This document shows, one piece after another, positions 1 to 9,450 of a DNA stretch of 64,000 bases. Position 1 is the first letter of the stretch. Each line of letters begins with the position of its first letter. A program made the translations under genes and the position numbers. The DNA is from Gillisella vitis. Its GTDB lineage: Bacteria; Pseudomonadota; Alphaproteobacteria; Rhizobiales; Rhizobiaceae. The notes below the pieces were generated by a model. It ran no database searches. It worked only from the letters and a program-made list of their open reading frames with translations, and was not told where the DNA came from. The DNA lies in the NCBI RefSeq assembly GCF_001541345.2, contig NZ_LMVL02000003.1, forward strand, positions 496,001 through 560,000, written 5' to 3'.

Positions 1-132
1 TCTCGGTTTGTTTCCGGCAATAGAGCAGCGCCTTCTATGCTCTTTTGAGGAAACAGGAACGCACGATTTTTCGTCTCAGCAGGTTGTTTTGGGCCGTTGC
101 AGTCCACCGATGGCCGGGTTAAACCTTGAGCC

Positions 133-1812
133 ATGAGCGACATAGTCCAAAGACCCGAAACGCTGCGCATTGCCGTGGCTCAGTTCAATCCGACCGTGGG
201 CGATGTGGTGGGCAATCTAAGCCTTGCCCGCACCGCCCGCGCCAAGGCGGCCTCGCTGGGGGCGGATCTTCTGTTGCTGTCCGAACTGTTCATTTCCGGC
301 TATCCGCCGGAAGACCTGGTGCTGAAACCCGCCTTTCTCCAGGCCTGTAAGGCGGCGGTGGAGGAACTGGCCGCCGATACCGCCGATGGCGGACCGGGCG
401 TCATCGTCGGCTTTCCCCGCCAGGGCGATAAAGGCCGGCACAATTCGGTGGCGATCATCGATAGCGGCAAAATCCTCGGTCTGCGCGACAAGATAGATCT
501 GCCCAATTACGGCGAATTCGATGAGAAGCGGGTGTTTGTCGAAGGCGACATGCCGGGACCGGTGAACTTCCGGGGCGTGCGGCTGGGCGTGCCGATCTGC
601 GAGGAAATCTGGAACGATCTCGGTGTCTGCGAGACGCTGGCCGAAAGCGGTGCGGAAATTCTGCTGGTTCCCAATGGGTCGCCCTATTACCACGGTAAGC
701 TTGAGGTTCGGTATCAGGTCGTTCTGCGCCAGGTGATCGAAAGCGGCTTGCCGCTGGTCTTCGCCAATCAGGTTGGTGGGCAGGATGAGCTGGTATTCGA
801 CGGGGCCAGTTTCTGTTTCAATGCCGACAAGACGCTGGCCTTCCAGATGCCGCAGTTCGAGGAAAGCATCGTGCTGACCACTTGGACGCGGGAGGGTGAT
901 GGCTGGCGTTGCGCGCCGGGCGAGGTCTCTGATATCCCTGAGGGTGAGGAGGCGGATTACCGCGCCTGCATGCTGGGCTTTCGCGATTACGTCAATAAAA
1001 ACGGCTTCAAGAGCGTGGTGCTGGGCTTGTCCGGTGGTATCGATTCGGCGATTTGCGCGGCAATGGCAGTCGATGCGCTGGGGCATGAACGGGTGCGCAC
1101 CATCATGCTGCCCTATCGCTATACATCCGAGGAAAGCTTCAAGGATGCCGCCGATTGCGCCAAGGCGCTTGGCTGCCATTATGACATCGTGCCGATCTCA
1201 GAGCCGGTGGAAGGCTTTCTGTCCAGTCTTGCCGATATGTTCGAAGGCACGGAAAGCGGCATTACCGAAGAAAACCTGCAAAGCCGCACCCGTGGCACCA
1301 TCCTGATGGCGGTGTCCAACAAGTTCGGCTCGATGGTGGTGACGACGGGCAATAAGTCGGAAATGTCGGTGGGCTATGCGACGCTGTATGGTGACATGAA
1401 CGGTGGCTTCAATCCGATCAAGGACCTCTACAAGATGCAGGTCTATGCGCTGTCAGCCTGGCGCAACGCCCATGTGCCAGTGGGCGCGCTCGGCCCGGCG
1501 GGTGAGGTCATTCCGGCCAACATCATCTCCAAGGCGCCGTCAGCCGAACTGCGCCCCGACCAGAAGGACCAGGACAGCCTGCCGCCCTATCCGGTGCTGG
1601 ATGACATTCTGGAGTGCCTGGTGGAAAAAGAAATGTCGGTAGAAGAGATTTTGGCGCGTGGCCATGACATCGCCACCGTGCATCGCATCGAGCACCTGCT
1701 TTACTTGGCCGAATACAAGCGCCGTCAATCTGCGCCGGGCGTGAAGATCACCAAGAAGAATTTTGGTCGGGATCGCCGTTATCCGATCACCAACCGGTTC
1801 CGGGATCGCTAG
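133..1812 (+). CDS. nadE: Glutamine-dependent NAD+ synthase
   Basis: The 559-residue protein makes NAD+ from deamido-NAD+, ATP and glutamine in the cytosol. The N-terminal half is a nitrilase-type glutaminase domain with the expected Glu-Lys-Cys triad visible as E51 (LLLSELF), K120 (just before LPNYGEF) and C156 (GVPICEEIW). The C-terminal half is the synthetase domain, with the PP-loop SGGIDS at residues 300-305. Length is normal for the two-domain enzyme. The ATG at 133 gives a start with no excess N-terminus. A TolB-like gene follows after 5 nt, so the two are probably co-transcribed. Confidence 0.96.
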   Translation: MSDIVQRPETLRIAVAQFNPTVGDVVGNLSLARTARAKAASLGADLLLLSELFISGYPPEDLVLKPAFLQACKAAVEELAADTADGGPGVIVGFPRQGDKGRHNSVAIIDSGKILGLRDKIDLPNYGEFDEKRVFVEGDMPGPVNFRGVRLGVPICEEIWNDLGVCETLAESGAEILLVPNGSPYYHGKLEVRYQVVLRQVIESGLPLVFANQVGGQDELVFDGASFCFNADKTLAFQMPQFEESIVLTTWTREGDGWRCAPGEVSDIPEGEEADYRACMLGFRDYVNKNGFKSVVLGLSGGIDSAICAAMAVDALGHERVRTIMLPYRYTSEESFKDAADCAKALGCHYDIVPISEPVEGFLSSLADMFEGTESGITEENLQSRTRGTILMAVSNKFGSMVVTTGNKSEMSVGYATLYGDMNGGFNPIKDLYKMQVYALSAWRNAHVPVGALGPAGEVIPANIISKAPSAELRPDQKDQDSLPPYPVLDDILECLVEKEMSVEEILARGHDIATVHRIEHLLYLAEYKRRQSAPGVKITKKNFGRDRRYPITNRFRDR

Positions 1813-1817
1813 CGGCT

Positions 1818-2651
1818 ATGCGCAGCTCTGTGGAGATTTACAATATCGAGACCCGCCAGAGCCGCATTGTCTGGCAGACAGAGCGATTGGTGGAGGCACC
1901 GAACTGGTCGCGGGATGGCCAGTTCTTGATCCTCAACGATGACGGATTGATGTATCGCCTGCCTCTGGTCGGGCAGCCGGTGTCGGAAAAGATTGACACT
2001 GGTTTTGCCACCCAATGCAACAATGACCATGGGCTTTCGCCGGATGGCCAATGGCTGGCGATCTGCGACAAGGTGGAGCATGGCAAAACCTGCCTCTACA
2101 TCCTGCCTGCCAAAGGCGGCACGCCGATCCAGATCACCGAGAACCTGCCTTCTTACTGGCATGGCTGGGCGCCGGATGGCGGAAGGGTGTGTTACTGCGG
2201 CATCCGCGACCAGGTCTTCGACATCTATACGATCTCGGTTGACGGCAACGACGAGCGCCGCCTGACCCATGGCGAAGGCCGCAATGATGGGCCGGACTGG
2301 TCGGCGGATGGCGCGTGGATCTATTTCAACTGCAGCCGCAGCGGCACGATGCAGATCTGGCGTATTCGCCCGGATGGCACGGACGTACAGCGTCTGACCG
2401 ATGACGGGCAGGGCGACTGGTTTCCGCATCCATGCCCGAATAATCGCAAGGTGGTGTTCATTTCCTATGACGCCGATGTCTTCGATCACCCGCGCGATCT
2501 CCATGTCCGCATGCGCCTGATGGACATGGACGGCGGCAATGTCGAAACCCTGTTTGAACTGTTTGGCGGGCAGGGAACGATCAATGTGCCAAGCTGGTCG
2601 CCGGGCGGCCAGGAATTCGCCTATGTGCGGTATTTTCCGGTGATCGCCTAA
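1818..2651 (+). CDS. TolB-like beta-propeller (PD40 repeat) protein
   Basis: The 277-residue protein consists of WD40-like PD40 repeats of the TolB type. Repeats of the form SPDG / WSADG-W-I are seen (LSPDGQWLAICD, WSADGAWIYFNCSR, RPDGTDVQRLT, WSPGGQEFAYV). No signal peptide is visible, so unlike periplasmic TolB it is probably cytosolic. Homologues in this family are often mislabelled as biopolymer transporters. It starts 5 nt after nadE and probably shares its transcript. No catalytic residues can be assigned, and the function is unknown beyond a propeller scaffold. Confidence 0.8.
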   Translation: MRSSVEIYNIETRQSRIVWQTERLVEAPNWSRDGQFLILNDDGLMYRLPLVGQPVSEKIDTGFATQCNNDHGLSPDGQWLAICDKVEHGKTCLYILPAKGGTPIQITENLPSYWHGWAPDGGRVCYCGIRDQVFDIYTISVDGNDERRLTHGEGRNDGPDWSADGAWIYFNCSRSGTMQIWRIRPDGTDVQRLTDDGQGDWFPHPCPNNRKVVFISYDADVFDHPRDLHVRMRLMDMDGGNVETLFELFGGQGTINVPSWSPGGQEFAYVRYFPVIA

Positions 2652-2682
2652 GCATTGCCGCAGTCTGACAGTACCAGCCGTT

Positions 2683-2838
2683 CGTCAGGTGCCCGCATGT
2701 TTGCGGGAGAATCGGGAATGCGGTGAAATTCCGCAACGTGCCCAACGCTGTGAGGTGGATGGTTGTTGCTTTTGCCACTGGTGATAACCGGGAAGGTGCA
2801 GCAATCAAATGAAACCCAGTCAGAAGACCGGCCTGATA
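2683..2838 (+). promoter_or_regulatory. Cobalamin (B12) riboswitch upstream of bluB
   Basis: The sequence carries the conserved cobalamin riboswitch blocks in order: GGTGCC near 2689, GAGAATCGGGAA near 2707, GGTGAAATTCC near 2722, GCCACTG near 2774, GGGAAGG near 2790, and the B12 box AGTCAGAAGACCGGCCT at 2818-2834. TCAGG (2685-2689) can pair with CCTGA (2832-2836) as the closing stem. It lies about 90 nt before bluB, a B12 lower-ligand gene, which agrees with feedback by adenosylcobalamin. The expression platform was not resolved. Confidence 0.9.
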
Positions 2839-2844
2839 TGATAG

Positions 2845-3615
<771 letters not shown>

Positions 3616-3687
3616 GAGCGGGCATAATCACTGAACTGACAGCAGGAACATGGTCCGTGCGCAATCTCTGGCTTACCTTGCATCTTT

Positions 3688-4101
3688 TCACGCAAGGGCA
3701 ATCTCACCGATTTGCGCAAGCGTTGTCTCCGCATATTTCTTTGTGACGTGGATTTCGGCTGCCTCGTGTGCCTCTTCAAGGATGGCGTTGGAGGCCCGCT
3801 CCACCGGGCATGTCGGGTGATCACGCGAGATCGGGGCATGAAGAATAGGTCCTTCGTTCAAAGCTCGTTGAACGTCGAGCACCGTGATCTGATCGAGCGG
3901 TTTGGTTAGCTTCCATCCGCCGCCGCGACCGCCTTCCGATTCAACAATTCCATGCTCTCGCAAAGCGCCTAACGTACGGCGCACGACCACGGGATTTGTA
4001 TTGAGCATTTGCCCGATCCGTTCCGACGTTTCCCTGCCGCCGAGCAAGCCCATGTGCACCAGAACATGCAGCATTCTGGGGAACCGACTATCGGGTCTCA
4101 T
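3688..4101 (-). CDS. Rrf2-family transcriptional repressor
   Basis: The 137-residue regulator has an Rrf2/winged-helix N-terminus: the LLGGRETSERIGQMLNTNPVVVRRTLGALREHGIVES helix-turn-helix, followed by a GGRGGGWKL wing. It has only one cysteine (TCPVE), so it lacks the three-Cys Fe-S site of IscR/NsrR/RirA and resembles YwnA-type members. It is transcribed away from an epoxide-hydrolase-like gene. The intergenic region holds two identical-format inverted repeats that are good operator candidates. The inducer is unknown. Autoregulation and repression of the neighbour are inference. Confidence 0.88.
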   Translation of the reverse strand: MRPDSRFPRMLHVLVHMGLLGGRETSERIGQMLNTNPVVVRRTLGALREHGIVESEGGRGGGWKLTKPLDQITVLDVQRALNEGPILHAPISRDHPTCPVERASNAILEEAHEAAEIHVTKKYAETTLAQIGEIALA

Positions 4102-4114
4102 TGCATACCTTTCC

Positions 4115-4131
4115 GTAACATTATTTGTTAC
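4115..4131. promoter_or_regulatory. Operator candidate 1 (GTAACA-N5-TGTTAC)
   Basis: This is a perfect inverted repeat with 6-bp arms and a 5-nt spacer (gtaacattatttgttac). It sits 14 nt upstream of the Rrf2 regulator start, where it would cover the -10 region of that gene. The same arms and spacer length recur at 4157-4173, with exactly 42 bp between repeat starts, about four helical turns. Confidence 0.7.
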
Positions 4132-4136
4132 GATAT

Positions 4137-4148
4137 CTTGACGTCAAG
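4137..4148. promoter_or_regulatory. Central palindrome with back-to-back -35-like hexamers
   Basis: CTTGACGTCAAG is a perfect 12-bp palindrome lying almost midway between the two operator candidates. TTGACG reads as a -35 hexamer on each strand. A 17-nt spacer from either one places the -10 inside the nearer operator. This suggests a compact divergent promoter in which each operator blocks one -10; the promoter assignment is inference. Confidence 0.45.
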
Positions 4149-4156
4149 GATTTTAT

Positions 4157-4173
4157 GTAACACATAGTGTTAC
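4157..4173. promoter_or_regulatory. Operator candidate 2 (GTAACA-N5-TGTTAC)
   Basis: This is a perfect inverted repeat, gtaacacatagtgttac, with the same outer arms and 5-nt spacer as the repeat at 4115-4131; here the arms extend to 7 bp. It lies about 100 nt upstream of the hydrolase start, in position to overlap its -10 element. Confidence 0.7.
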
Positions 4174-4276
4174 GAAATAGAATGAGCGCTTTCGGACCAA
4201 CGTTGGCTCCTATTCGTTTTTTGGCGAATTTGATCTCTTCCATCACAAGCGCCAAACCAAACATCCAGAGGTCCAA

Positions 4277-5257
4277 ATGAATGAGATGATGATCCCGACC
4301 CGCACCATTCATATGAGCATACTTGATGCGGGGAGTGGCCCCTTGGTATTGCTTTGCCATGGTTTTCCTGAAACCAAACACGCTTGGCGGCATCAGATCG
4401 ATACTCTTGCGCGCGCGGGTTATCGCGTCGTCGCGCCAGACTTGAGGGGCTATGGTGGCACTGACGCGCCGACGGGTGAAGATCAATATACGGTTTTCCA
4501 TGCAGTCGGCGACTTGGTGGCATTGTTGGACGCATTGGGTGAGAAACAGGCGGTTGTCTTCGGTCACGATTGGGGAGCGACTATCGCATGGCAAGCTGCG
4601 CTCATGCGCCCGGACAGGTTTCGTGCTGTCGGAGCACTGAGTGTGCCTATGATGGGCTCACCACCCGTTCCACCGACACAAATCTTCCCGCAGAACGAAG
4701 AAGCCATGTTCTACGCCCTCTACTTTCAAGGGCCGCAGACCGCAGACGCTGAGTTCTCTCACGACGTGAGTTTGACGCTCCGCAAGTTGATTTTTGCAGC
4801 AAGTGGAGAAGCGGGGCCGCGCAAACCCAGTGACGGTACGCCCAATCCCTTTGGAATGGTGACGCGACGCATGGGGCTCTTGGCGGGCCTGCCGGATGTG
4901 GACACGCTGCCGGATTGGCTGGCCCCCGAAGTTTTCCAGCACTTGGTCCGCGCATTCAAGGCATCAGGGTTCACCGGCGGCCTCAACTATTATCGAAATC
5001 TGGATCGTAATTGGGAATTGCAGCAGGCTTATTCAGGCCAAACAGTCAACGTGCCGGCATTCTTTATGATTGGTGAGCGCGATCCCGGTTTAAGCATTCC
5101 TGGGATGGATCAGATCATCGCTGGCATGTCTGACCTGGTTCCCGACCTGCGTGGTTCCCACACCCTGCCCGAAGCTGGCCATTGGCTCCAGCAGGAGAGG
5201 CCGACCGAGGTCTCTGAACTGATGATAAACTTTCTCAAGCAGTTGGATAATCGTTAG
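4277..5257 (+). CDS. Alpha/beta hydrolase, epoxide hydrolase type
   Basis: The 326-residue cytosolic alpha/beta hydrolase has an Asp nucleophile at D98 in GHDWG, the signature of epoxide hydrolases and haloalkane dehalogenases. It also has HGFPE at 28-32, which epoxide hydrolases use for the oxyanion hole, and a C-terminal histidine in PEAGHWLQQ. This favours epoxide hydrolysis over esterase activity; the substrate is not predictable. An AGAGG ribosome site precedes the ATG. It is divergent from an Rrf2 regulator with operator-like repeats between them, so induction by a ligand of that regulator is likely. Confidence 0.88.
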   Translation: MNEMMIPTRTIHMSILDAGSGPLVLLCHGFPETKHAWRHQIDTLARAGYRVVAPDLRGYGGTDAPTGEDQYTVFHAVGDLVALLDALGEKQAVVFGHDWGATIAWQAALMRPDRFRAVGALSVPMMGSPPVPPTQIFPQNEEAMFYALYFQGPQTADAEFSHDVSLTLRKLIFAASGEAGPRKPSDGTPNPFGMVTRRMGLLAGLPDVDTLPDWLAPEVFQHLVRAFKASGFTGGLNYYRNLDRNWELQQAYSGQTVNVPAFFMIGERDPGLSIPGMDQIIAGMSDLVPDLRGSHTLPEAGHWLQQERPTEVSELMINFLKQLDNR

Positions 5258-5330
5258 AGGGGCTTCCCAAGCGCGGAAAATGAGTGCCCTGCTGAAACGG
5301 ATCGTTCCACGTCTGGCTTTGGCAACGCCT

Positions 5331-5369
5331 GAAAGGCCTCCTGCGCCAATCAAAACGCAGAAGGCTTTC
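5331..5369. terminator. Imperfect hairpin between convergent genes
   Basis: The arms GAAAGGCCTCCTGCG (5331-5345) and CGCAGAAGGCTTTC (5356-5369) pair with a bulge, between the convergent hydrolase and tyrS genes. There is no clear T-run, so the terminator call is tentative. Confidence 0.3.
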
Positions 5370-5372
5370 CTA

Positions 5373-6629
5373 TCAAACAGGCCGAACCAGAATATGCTTC
5401 TTCTTGCCCAATGACAGCTTAATCACGCCATCACCAGTTACCTCACCAGCCCCAATGCTCAGACGCTCATCAGAAACGCTCTGGTCATTGATCTTCACGG
5501 CTCCGCCCTGCACATGGCGGCGGGCTTCGCCGTTGGAGGCGGCGAGGCCGGCTTTGACGATCAGGGCCAGAAGGCCGATGCCGGATTCAAGCTCCGCTGT
5601 TGCGACCTCGATGGAGGGTAGGTTGTCGGCCAGTGCGCCTTCTTCAAAGGTCTTGCGGGCGGTTTCAGCTGCTTCTTCGGCGGCTGCGCGGCCGTGCAGG
5701 ATGGCCGTCACTTCCGTTGCCAGCACCTTTTTGGCTTCGTTCAGCTCCGCACCACCAAGGGCAACCAGACGGGCCACTTCATCCATCGGCAGTTTGGTGA
5801 ACAGCTTGAGGAAGCGGCTAACGTCTGCGTCCTCCGTGTTGCGCCAATATTGCCAGAAATCGTAGATCGGCAGCAGATCAGCATTCAGCCACACGGCACC
5901 AGAGGCGCTTTTACCCATCTTTGCGCCTGAGGATGTGGTCAGCAGCGGAGCCGTCAACGCGTAGAGCTGTGGCGTGTCCATGCGGTGGCCAAGGTCGATA
6001 CCGTTGATGATATTGCCCCATTGGTCAGAGCCGCCCATTTGCAGGCGGCAGCCGTAGCGCTTGTTCAACTCGACATAATCATAGGCCTGGAGAATCATGT
6101 AGTTGAATTCCAGGAAGGACAGCGATTGCTCGCGGTCCAGACGGGTCTTGACGCTATCAAACGACAACATGCGATTGACCGAGAAATGGCGGCCCACATC
6201 GCGCAGGAATTCGAGGTAATTCAGACCCCGCAGCCATTCGGCATTGTTGATCATCAAGGCGCCGCCCTTGGGGCCTTTGTCGTAATCGAGGTAGTTGGCG
6301 AAGCAGGCTTTGATGGAGGCGATATTGTCCTCAATCATGTCGATGGTCATCAGCTTGCGGGCTTCTTCCTTGAAGGACGGATCGCCCACCATGCCGGTGC
6401 CGCCGCCCATTAGTGAGATCGGCTGATGGCCGGTTTCCTGAAACCAGTTCAGCATCATGATCTGCATCAGGTGGCCGACGTGTAGGCTGGAAGCCGTCGG
6501 ATCATAGCCAATATAAGCCGTCACACTTTCCTTGGAGAGCAGGTCATCGAGGCCAGTTTCGTCGGACATCTGGTGGATGAAGCCGCGCTCGGACAGGATA
6601 TGCAGGAAATCAGACTTGAACTTGGACAT
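5373..6629 (-). CDS. tyrS: Tyrosyl-tRNA synthetase
   Basis: The 418-residue class I synthetase charges tRNA-Tyr. The HIGH-type motif appears as HVGH ([10 protein letters not shown]) and the KMSKS loop as KMGKS. The Tyr-binding YIGYDPTA and GGSDQWGN segments are intact, and an S4 RNA-binding domain closes the protein ([16 protein letters not shown]). I chose the ATG at 6629 ([12 protein letters not shown]), because the extra 22 upstream residues look non-homologous. The anmK start lies divergently about 140 nt away, so both promoters share that gap. Confidence 0.96.
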   Translation of the reverse strand: MSKFKSDFLHILSERGFIHQMSDETGLDDLLSKESVTAYIGYDPTASSLHVGHLMQIMMLNWFQETGHQPISLMGGGTGMVGDPSFKEEARKLMTIDMIEDNIASIKACFANYLDYDKGPKGGALMINNAEWLRGLNYLEFLRDVGRHFSVNRMLSFDSVKTRLDREQSLSFLEFNYMILQAYDYVELNKRYGCRLQMGGSDQWGNIINGIDLGHRMDTPQLYALTAPLLTTSSGAKMGKSASGAVWLNADLLPIYDFWQYWRNTEDADVSRFLKLFTKLPMDEVARLVALGGAELNEAKKVLATEVTAILHGRAAAEEAAETARKTFEEGALADNLPSIEVATAELESGIGLLALIVKAGLAASNGEARRHVQGGAVKINDQSVSDERLSIGAGEVTGDGVIKLSLGKKKHILVRPV

Positions 6630-6770
6630 GATCGTCACGCCTTCTGGTATCGGATTTTGGTCTTGTGAATTTGGAATTCGAGGCGGCTTTATCATTGTTT
6701 TTTGAAAAGTGCATCAATTTCAGCCATCAATGGCGCTCTTTCTGATCGCCGGGAAAAGGAACATCGAGTC

Positions 6771-8390
6771 GTGACCAAAACGCTGCAAGCAATCGGCCTG
6801 ATGAGTGGCACTTCCATGGACGGCATCGATGTTGCTCTGGTCACCACAGATGGCGAGGCGGCGGTAGAGCGGGGGCCGTTTCTGGCGGTCGCCTATGACG
6901 ATGCGTTTCGCCAGCGGCTGAAGCAGGGGCTGGAGGACGCAAAGGTAATCATCGATCGCCGTCAACGCCCAGCCAGCCTGGCCGCGTTGGAGAGGGAGTT
7001 GACGCTGCGTCATGCGGATGCTGTCAAACGCTTTCTCGCCGCAAACGAGCTCCGCGCCCGTGATATCGATGTCATCGGCTTTCATGGCCAGACGGTGTTG
7101 CACAGGCCGGATCAGGCTTTGACGGTGCAGCTTGGCGATGGCGCGTTGCTGGCCCGCGAAACCGGTATTGATGTTGTCTACGATATGCGGGCCAGTGATA
7201 TGGTGCATGGCGGGCAGGGTGCTCCGCTGGTGCCTGCCTATCATGCCGCGCTGGCTGGCGGATTGGGGGTGGAACGCCTTCCGGCCTGTTTCGTCAATAT
7301 CGGCGGCATTTCCAACCTGACCTATATCGGTGCTGACGGCGAAATCGCCGCCTTTGACAGTGGTCCCGGCAATACCCTGATCGACCAATGGGTCGAGACC
7401 CACACTGGCCTTGCTTTCGATGCCGGGGGTAAAATTGCCGCCAAGGGCAGGGTGGTGAAGGTGTTGGCGGACCGTTATCTCAGCCACGGGTTTTTCACCT
7501 CCAATCTGCGCCGCTCACTGGATCGCAATGATTTTGCCCCGCCCAAGGCAGGGGATATCAGTCTTGAAGATGGCGCGCGCACGCTGGCGCATGTGGCCGC
7601 GGCTGCGATTTTCGCCTCGGCCCGGCATTTGCCACAAAAGCCGAAAACCTATGTGATCTGCGGCGGTGGCCGGTTGAATGCGGTTATCATGGCGGATTTG
7701 AGCGCCATGGCGGCGCGGGAAAGAGCTGTGATCGTCAATGCCGATGATCTGGCACTGGATGGCGATGCCATGGAGGCGGAGGCCTGGGCCTATCTTGCGG
7801 TACGCTCGCTGAAGGGGCTGCCCTTGACCTTTCCCGGCACTACTGGCGTGCGTCAGGCGGTATCGGGCGGCCTCCATCAGATTCCGCTGGTCTGCGAGAC
7901 GGAGCGGCTTTTGCTAACCCCATGGCGGGCGGGCGATGAGACATTGCTGGCCGACCTTCATTCGACCCCGGAAACCTGCCGCTTTGTCAGCACGGGTGCG
8001 CCATGGAGCGTGTCCTATGCGGCTGAGCGCATCGATGGCTGGATGAATGACTATGAGGCAAAGGGTATCGGCAAGCTCAAGCTGGTTGCCCGGGACGATG
8101 GCCGCTTCATCGGGCGTGCTGGTTTCTCGTGGTCGAAGGAAAGCGGGCAGTACGAACTGGGCTATTCCATCTGCCATGATGAATGGGGCAAAGGCTTTGC
8201 AACGGAAATCGCCACAGGCTTGAAGCGCTGGTTCTTTGAACAAGACATCGGGAATGCCTTCATCGCCTTCGCCCATATCGACAATGCCGCCTCGCTGGCC
8301 GTGCTGCGTAAGACCGGCTTTACGGAAACGGAGCAGCGCGATTACAAAGGTCGGCCTTTTCAGTTTTTTGAATGCGTGGCGCCTGAGTAA
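6771..8390 (+). CDS. anmK: Anhydro-N-acetylmuramic acid kinase fused to GNAT acetyltransferase domain
   Basis: The protein is about 539 residues from the GTG at 6771. Residues up to about 370 are AnmK, which phosphorylates and opens 1,6-anhydroMurNAc during peptidoglycan recycling: [12 protein letters not shown] near the N-terminus, [20 protein letters not shown] and DSGPGN are all present, ending in the usual FPGTTGV. Without a stop it continues into a complete GNAT domain of about 165 residues ([45 protein letters not shown]), like RimJ-type acetyltransferases. AnmK alone is usually about 370 residues, so this is a fusion or lost stop codon. A TTG at 6702 would also extend the frame, but it encodes no conserved sequence. 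Confidence 0.9.
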   Translation: MTKTLQAIGLMSGTSMDGIDVALVTTDGEAAVERGPFLAVAYDDAFRQRLKQGLEDAKVIIDRRQRPASLAALERELTLRHADAVKRFLAANELRARDIDVIGFHGQTVLHRPDQALTVQLGDGALLARETGIDVVYDMRASDMVHGGQGAPLVPAYHAALAGGLGVERLPACFVNIGGISNLTYIGADGEIAAFDSGPGNTLIDQWVETHTGLAFDAGGKIAAKGRVVKVLADRYLSHGFFTSNLRRSLDRNDFAPPKAGDISLEDGARTLAHVAAAAIFASARHLPQKPKTYVICGGGRLNAVIMADLSAMAARERAVIVNADDLALDGDAMEAEAWAYLAVRSLKGLPLTFPGTTGVRQAVSGGLHQIPLVCETERLLLTPWRAGDETLLADLHSTPETCRFVSTGAPWSVSYAAERIDGWMNDYEAKGIGKLKLVARDDGRFIGRAGFSWSKESGQYELGYSICHDEWGKGFATEIATGLKRWFFEQDIGNAFIAFAHIDNAASLAVLRKTGFTETEQRDYKGRPFQFFECVAPE

Positions 8391-8514
8391 CCTTAGGCAT
8401 GTGACCGCCGGAAAATACCCGTCCTCAACATGAACAACAGGATCAGATTGCGTTCATCTTGGTTCTCTTAATCTCCAGTCATCGTTTCCAGTGAAACGCA
8501 TCAGGAGATAGAAG

Positions 8515-8787
8515 ATGAAGAAATTTTTGGTCGCATGTCTGATCGGTCTGGGAAGCATCACAGCAACGGCGGCACCGTCTCTGGCCGATGATGTGAGGGT
8601 TATGGTGTATGATCGCGGTTATCATCCTGATCGCCAGTATGGCCGTGACGAATACCGTCCTCATCGTCCGCATCATCGCAATTTCGAGCGGCGTCATCAC
8701 GCCTACCGCGATAACTGCCGGACCAAGAAGGTCAAGTTCCGTCATCACGGTCGTTGGGTCTACAAGACCACTACGGTTTGCCGTTAA
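8515..8787 (+). CDS. Small secreted His/Arg-rich protein
   Basis: This 90-residue protein starts with a clear Sec signal peptide (MKKFLVACLIGLGSITATAAPSLA) with cleavage expected after SLA. The mature part of about 65 residues is very rich in His, Arg and Tyr (HPDRQYGRDEYRPHRPHHRNF) and has two cysteines (DNCRTKK, TTVCR) that could form a disulfide. AGGAG precedes the ATG. The His-rich region suggests metal or polyanion binding in the periplasm, but I recognise no family with confidence. A strong terminator follows. Confidence 0.75.
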   Translation: MKKFLVACLIGLGSITATAAPSLADDVRVMVYDRGYHPDRQYGRDEYRPHRPHHRNFERRHHAYRDNCRTKKVKFRHHGRWVYKTTTVCR

Positions 8788-8817
8788 GCCAATCAGCTTG
8801 AATTGGGATAGAAAAAA

Positions 8818-8845
8818 AGCCGGATCAGAAATGATCCGGCTTTAT
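8818..8845 (+). terminator. Rho-independent terminator
   Basis: A 10-bp perfect stem AGCCGGATCA / TGATCCGGCT with GAAA loop is preceded by seven A and followed by TTTA. The A and T tracts would let it act in both directions, ending both the small secreted protein gene and the tRNA-Asn transcript. Confidence 0.85.
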
Positions 8846-8869
8846 AATGTCAGCTATTCAGCTGGAATA

Positions 8870-8944
8870 TGGCTCCCCGGGCCGGATTCGAACCGGCGAC
8901 CTGTCGATTAACAGTCGAATGCTCTACCGCTGAGCTACCAGGGA
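8870..8944 (-). tRNA. tRNA-Asn (GTT anticodon)
   Basis: Read on the minus strand, the 75-nt cloverleaf has acceptor TCCCTGG pairing with CCGGGGA, D-arm GCTCAGCGGTAGAGC, anticodon loop CTGTTAA (anticodon GTT), T-arm GCCGGTTCGAATCCGGC, and an encoded CCA end. A short CAGCT-ATTC-AGCTG hairpin lies just after it at 8851-8864. No integrase or direct-repeat attachment site was seen beside it. Confidence 0.96.
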
Positions 8945-9119
8945 ATGTACCGTTTGAAGCGGTGTGAACCGCGTCCGTTGGTGTGAGTGGGCTTCTACTC
9001 AGGCTTTGATGGTTTGCCAAGTCCCTTTTTGAAAAAAAAGTGCCTCTTGTTTTGTTTTCCCCTCTTTCCCATCTGATGTCTGTGGGAAAACTGGCCTCAA
9101 TCGGCCTTGAAGGACGACC

Positions 9120-9431
9120 GTGACGGAAAAGAAAACCAAGACCTATCATATGGATACCGAAAATGGACGCCTGCATCTGGGGCGTTTCAACCTGCCGATC
9201 CCGCAGTCTCGCGGCGGGCGGATTACGGTTGGCAGTCTTCTGGTGGTTGGCGGCTGCCTGGGCTTTCTGCCTGTGCTTGGCTTCTGGATGGTGCCGCTTG
9301 GCGTCTTGGTCTTGTCCCATGACGTGGCGCCGGTTCGGCGGTTTCGCCGCAGGGCCGGGCTGAAATTTGCCAGGGCTCAAAAAAATGGTTGGAAGCTGGG
9401 GCGCAAACGGCGGCCCCATATGCAGCGGTGA
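9120..9431 (+). CDS. Small PGPGW-type membrane protein
   Basis: The 103-residue protein starts at a GTG. A hydrophobic stretch at about residues 35-65 (ITVGSLLVVGGCLGFLPVLG, then WMVPLGVLVLSHDVAPVRRFRR) forms one long or two short membrane segments, followed by a strongly basic C-terminus. The G-x-L-P-V-L-G-F-W-M-V-P-L-G pattern is that of the putative transmembrane PGPGW family. Function is unknown. It converges on the histidine kinase gene with only 19 nt between stops. Confidence 0.65.
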   Translation: MTEKKTKTYHMDTENGRLHLGRFNLPIPQSRGGRITVGSLLVVGGCLGFLPVLGFWMVPLGVLVLSHDVAPVRRFRRRAGLKFARAQKNGWKLGRKRRPHMQR

Positions 9432-9450
9432 AGGTTCAAAACTCGTTTGT

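Noticed and set aside
217..1179. Long open frame antisense to nadE
   Set aside because: It mirrors the codon pattern of nadE on the other strand and shows no protein family features.
8870..8944. Genomic island attachment at tRNA-Asn
   Set aside because: No integrase gene, no second copy of the tRNA 3' end, and ordinary chromosomal genes on both sides.
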